Shown here: positions 61,261-64,000 of the stretch, piece by piece
Position numbering within the stretch: position 1 is the stretch's first letter
Layout of the letters: the number at the start of each line of letters is the position of its first letter
Assembly: GCF_024979235.1 (NCBI RefSeq)
Contig: NZ_JANLCM010000002.1
Location: 1,178,001-1,242,000 of the forward strand
Direction: 5' to 3'
Origin: Herbiconiux aconitum
Lineage (GTDB): Bacteria > Actinomycetota > Actinomycetes > Actinomycetales > Microbacteriaceae
DNA: 64,000 bases
Notes under the pieces: generated by a model
The model's database searches: none
What the model was told of the DNA's origin: nothing
What the model saw: the letters and a program-made list of their open reading frames with translations, nothing else
Translations under genes and position numbers: made by a program

Positions 61261-62168
61261 ATCAGGTCCTCCGTTCCGGAGCGGCGCACGTAGAACCCCA
61301 CGATGACGAGGATCACGGCCATGAGCACGATCGACAGTGCCGCGGCGATCGGATAGTTCTGCAGCACCAGGAAGTTCGCCTCGATCGCGTTTCCGACCAT
61401 CGCCGTCGACGAACTGCCGAGGAAGTCGCGGCTGGCGTTGATGTAATCACCGGCCGCCGGGATGAAGGTCAGGAGCGTTCCGGAGACGATTCCGGGCATG
61501 GACAACGGAATGGTGACCTTGCGGAATGTGGTCCACGGGCTCGCGTAGAGATCGGCGCCCGCCTCGATGTAGCGGGTGTCGAGGCGTTCGAGCGTGGCGT
61601 AGAGGGGCAGGGTCATGAACGGGATGAAGTTGTAGGTGAGCCCGAAGATCACCGAGAAGGCGGTGCCGGTGAGATGCCCGTCGGAGGGCAGCACCGCGAT
61701 GGACTTGAGGAAGACGACGATCGGCCCCTCGTCGGACATGATCTGCTTCCAGGCGAGCGTGCGGAGCAGGAAGCTGATGAAGAACGGTGCGATGACCAGA
61801 GTGAGCATGAGGCTCTGCAGCAGCGGCCAGCGCCGGGCCTTCACGCCGATGAAGTACGCGATGGGGTAGCTGATGACCAGCGCGAGCACGGTCGCGATGA
61901 GCGCGTAGCCGAACGACCGCAGGATCAGGGGCCAGTACTCCCCCAGGGCGTCGGTGTAGTTCTGCCACTGGAACCCGGTGGTGAATTCGCCGATGTCGCC
62001 GTCGAGCACCGGCTGCTGGAACGAGGTGATGACGAGCGAGATCAGCGGCGCGAGGAAGAACAGCACCAGGTAGAGGATGCCGGGCAGCAGGAGCACAAGC
62101 GCGATGAAGCTCCGCTTGCGCGGCACCGGAGGGGCGACGGCTTGCGACGAGAACGCGGTGAAGGCCAC
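61257..62168 (-). CDS. potB: Polyamine ABC transporter permease PotB
   Basis: 303 aa with six helices. The PotB loop IEAGADLYASPWTTFRKVTI then PLSMPGIVSG is present, as is NFIPFMTLPLYATLERLD. The ATG follows potA by 9 bp. Partner of PotC; together they form the channel for putrescine/spermidine. Confidence 0.92.
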   Translation of the reverse strand: MAFTAFSSQAVAPPVPRKRSFIALVLLLPGILYLVLFFLAPLISLVITSFQQPVLDGDIGEFTTGFQWQNYTDALGEYWPLILRSFGYALIATVLALVISYPIAYFIGVKARRWPLLQSLMLTLVIAPFFISFLLRTLAWKQIMSDEGPIVVFLKSIAVLPSDGHLTGTAFSVIFGLTYNFIPFMTLPLYATLERLDTRYIEAGADLYASPWTTFRKVTIPLSMPGIVSGTLLTFIPAAGDYINASRDFLGSSSTAMVGNAIEANFLVLQNYPIAAALSIVLMAVILVIVGFYVRRSGTEDLI

Positions 62169-62177
62169 GACCCCGCC

Positions 62178-63377
62178 CTACGCCTGTTCCAGCTCTTCTT
62201 CGAGCGCCGCCCGGCGCTGCACCGCGATCGATTCGGTGGAGTCGTCGGGCGCGAACCGGGGAGCGTCGGCCGGGTCGTCTTCGAGTCCGAACCCGTGGTC
62301 GGCATTCCACGAGATCCACACCTCGGCGCCCTCGTGAACGACCGGGCCGAACACCATGTTCTGGGCGAAGACGGTGAGTTCGGCGACCCCCGGAACCGCG
62401 ACGAGGTATTGCGTGCTGACTCCGCTGAACGAGACATCGGTGACGCGGCCGGGGCCGAGCACGTTGCGGCCGGCTTGCGGTGTCGGAGCCTCGGTGAGCA
62501 GGGAGACCTTCTCGGGCCGCACGCCGATGGTGACCTGGCCGGCGTGCCTCTTGGCACGCGCTCGGGGCACGGTGATGGGCACCCCGGCGACGTCGACCAC
62601 GATGGCGTCGGCCGAAGTGCCGGTGACGGGGCCGGTGAACAGGTTCGACTGGCCGAGGAAGTTCGCCACGAACGCGGTGCGCGGCAGCTCGTAGAGTTCT
62701 TCGGGAGCCCCCATCTGCTCGATTCGGCCTTTGTTCATCACGGCGACGGTGTCGGCCATGGTCATGGCCTCCTCCTGATCGTGCGTCACGTGCAAGAAGG
62801 TCAGGCCCACTTCGGTCTGGATGGTCTTCAGCTCGAGCTGCATCTGTCGCCGGAGCTTCAGATCGAGGGCACCCAGGGGCTCGTCGAGCAGCAGGAGCGC
62901 GGGACGGTTGACGATCGCCCGGGCGAGCGCCACGCGCTGCTGCTGACCGCCCGAGAGCTGCGAAGGCCGTCGCGTGGCGAGGTGGTCGAGTTCGACCAGT
63001 TTCAGCGCCTCGTGCGCCTTGGCCACCGGATCGCCGACCTTCCGTCGCCGTAGCCCGAACGCCACGTTCTCGAGAATAGTCATGTGCGGGAAGAGCGCAT
63101 ACGACTGGAAGACGGTGTTGACCGGGCGCTGGAACGGCTTGGTCGAGGTGACGTCTTTGCCGCCGATGAGGATCCGCCCGGCGGTGGGCTCCTCGAGACC
63201 TGCCACCAGCCTCAGCGTGGTCGTCTTTCCGCACCCGGAAGGGCCGAGAAGCGCGAAGAAGGACCCAGCCGGGATCGAGAGGTCGAGCGCCTCGATGGCG
63301 GTGAAGCCCGGGAACCGTTTCGTGATGCCGACCAGTTCGAGGTCGGCGCCCTTGTCGGCGAACGATGCGATGGCCAT
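62178..63377 (-). CDS. potA: Polyamine ABC transporter ATPase PotA
   Basis: 399 aa. Walker A GPSGCGKTT near residue 42, Q-loop VFQSYALFPHMT, signature LSGGQQQRVALARA near 140, Walker B LLLLDEPLGALD, and HVTHDQEEAM. A TOBE regulatory domain fills the C-terminal third, followed by about 40 acidic residues. Start ATG 63377 overlaps the potD stop by one base. The frame stays open upstream only as a shadow of potD. Confidence 0.94.
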   Translation of the reverse strand: MAIASFADKGADLELVGITKRFPGFTAIEALDLSIPAGSFFALLGPSGCGKTTTLRLVAGLEEPTAGRILIGGKDVTSTKPFQRPVNTVFQSYALFPHMTILENVAFGLRRRKVGDPVAKAHEALKLVELDHLATRRPSQLSGGQQQRVALARAIVNRPALLLLDEPLGALDLKLRRQMQLELKTIQTEVGLTFLHVTHDQEEAMTMADTVAVMNKGRIEQMGAPEELYELPRTAFVANFLGQSNLFTGPVTGTSADAIVVDVAGVPITVPRARAKRHAGQVTIGVRPEKVSLLTEAPTPQAGRNVLGPGRVTDVSFSGVSTQYLVAVPGVAELTVFAQNMVFGPVVHEGAEVWISWNADHGFGLEDDPADAPRFAPDDSTESIAVQRRAALEEELEQA

Positions 63378-64000
63378 CAGCTGCCCAACAGCACCTTCTG
63401 GAACTGCGCCTGGTAGTCGTTCTCCTCCTGCGGTGTCAGGGTGCGGAACACGTGCACCGTGGAGAGCGTCTCTTCGTCTGGGAAGATCAACTGGTTCTCG
63501 GCGAGCTCGGGGTCGAGCGCGATCGCGGCCTCTTTTGCTCCCACCACCGGGGTCACGTAGTTGACCCAGGCCGCGAGTTCGGCGGCGACCTCCGGCTCGT
63601 AGTAGTAGTTCATGACCGCTTCGGCGTTCTCTTTGTGGGCCGAGCCCATCGGCACCACGAAGGTGTCGTTCCAGAGCGTGCCGCCGGCATCCGGGATCGC
63701 GAACTCCCACTTGTCGCCGGCCTGGGCGTTCAGCGAGGTGATGTCGCCCGACCAGCAGATGGCGGCGAAGGTGTCTTCGCTCTGCAGGTCGTTCAGGTAG
63801 GCGTTGCCCTTGATGTTGCGGATCTGCCCGTCGTCGACCTGCTTGGTGAACTGGTCCATCGCGTTCGCGTACTCGTCGTCGCCCCACTCGCCTGTGATGT
63901 CGACGCCCTGCGCGAGCATGATGAGACCCATCGTGTCGCGCATCTCGGAGAGCACGCCCACGCGGCCCTTCAGAGCCGAGTCCCACAGGTCGTCGACGCT
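63377..64000 (-). CDS. potD: Polyamine-binding protein PotD, 5' end beyond window
   Basis: C-terminal 207 aa of a spermidine/putrescine-type binding protein; the frame is open to the window end, so signal peptide and start are missing. WDSALKGRVGVLSEMRDTMG, CWSGDITSLNAQAGDKWEFA, PDAGGTLWNDTFVVPMGSAH and NYYYEPEVAAELAAWVNYVT are typical of the PotD/PotF family. First gene of the potDABC order. Confidence 0.9.
   Translation of the reverse strand, partial: SVDDLWDSALKGRVGVLSEMRDTMGLIMLAQGVDITGEWGDDEYANAMDQFTKQVDDGQIRNIKGNAYLNDLQSEDTFAAICWSGDITSLNAQAGDKWEFAIPDAGGTLWNDTFVVPMGSAHKENAEAVMNYYYEPEVAAELAAWVNYVTPVVGAKEAAIALDPELAENQLIFPDEETLSTVHVFRTLTPQEENDYQAQFQKVLLGS

Overview
The window is high-GC DNA with actinobacterial gene content. 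The rplU-rpmA-obg-proB-proA-nadD-rsfS block, rne, ndk-folC-ileS with a translational T-box, dxr-rip1-ispG, frequent GTG starts and many apparently leaderless genes point to a Microbacteriaceae-type member of Micrococcales. That placement is inference from gene order and protein style; no database was searched.

Layout. 1-8.6 kb: end of an alpha/beta hydrolase, tRNA-Ala(GGC), then the core block on the minus strand (rsfS, an acidic membrane protein, nadD, a small membrane protein, proA, proB, obg, rpmA, rplU). A drug/metabolite transporter on the opposite strand separates proA from proB. 8.6-18.6 kb: DUF4031 protein, RNase E/G, VKOR, ndk, DUF4233 protein, folC and ileS with its T-box leader. 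18.6-25.3 kb: a TetR regulator divergent from a dipeptide/nickel-type ABC operon (lipoprotein, two permeases, one fused double ATPase). This operon carries several palindromic elements and a low-complexity insertion inside one ATPase domain. 25.5-43.2 kb: three very large secreted, LAxTG-anchored alpha-L-rhamnosidase-type enzymes (two GH78, one GH106-like) with shared C-terminal modules. The outer two are divergent and each has an identical 12-bp LacI-type palindrome just downstream of its predicted promoter.

43.2-50.6 kb: acsA, a zinc-ribbon miniprotein, a lipoprotein, an EXPERA-like membrane protein, a GntR-MFS pair, a MaoC dehydratase and ispG. 50.6-57.8 kb: rip1 (site-2 protease), dxr, a tandem FKBP lipoprotein, a DHA2 MFS pump, a GH76 protein, a small hypothetical protein and an OsmC protein. 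57.8-64 kb: GABA transaminase and an asparaginase-II family protein, convergent with a potDABC-type polyamine ABC operon whose binding-protein gene runs off the window end.

How the genes work together. The rhamnosidases look like one coordinately repressed, wall-displayed system for stripping rhamnose from polysaccharide; no rhamnose importer, catabolic gene or LacI regulator is in the window. potDABC and gabT would take up and degrade putrescine/GABA. dxr and ispG are MEP-pathway steps flanking the membrane protease rip1. Many genes carry a TANNNT-like hexamer about 6 nt before an ATG/GTG, the actinobacterial leaderless-transcript signature, and this fixes several start codons.
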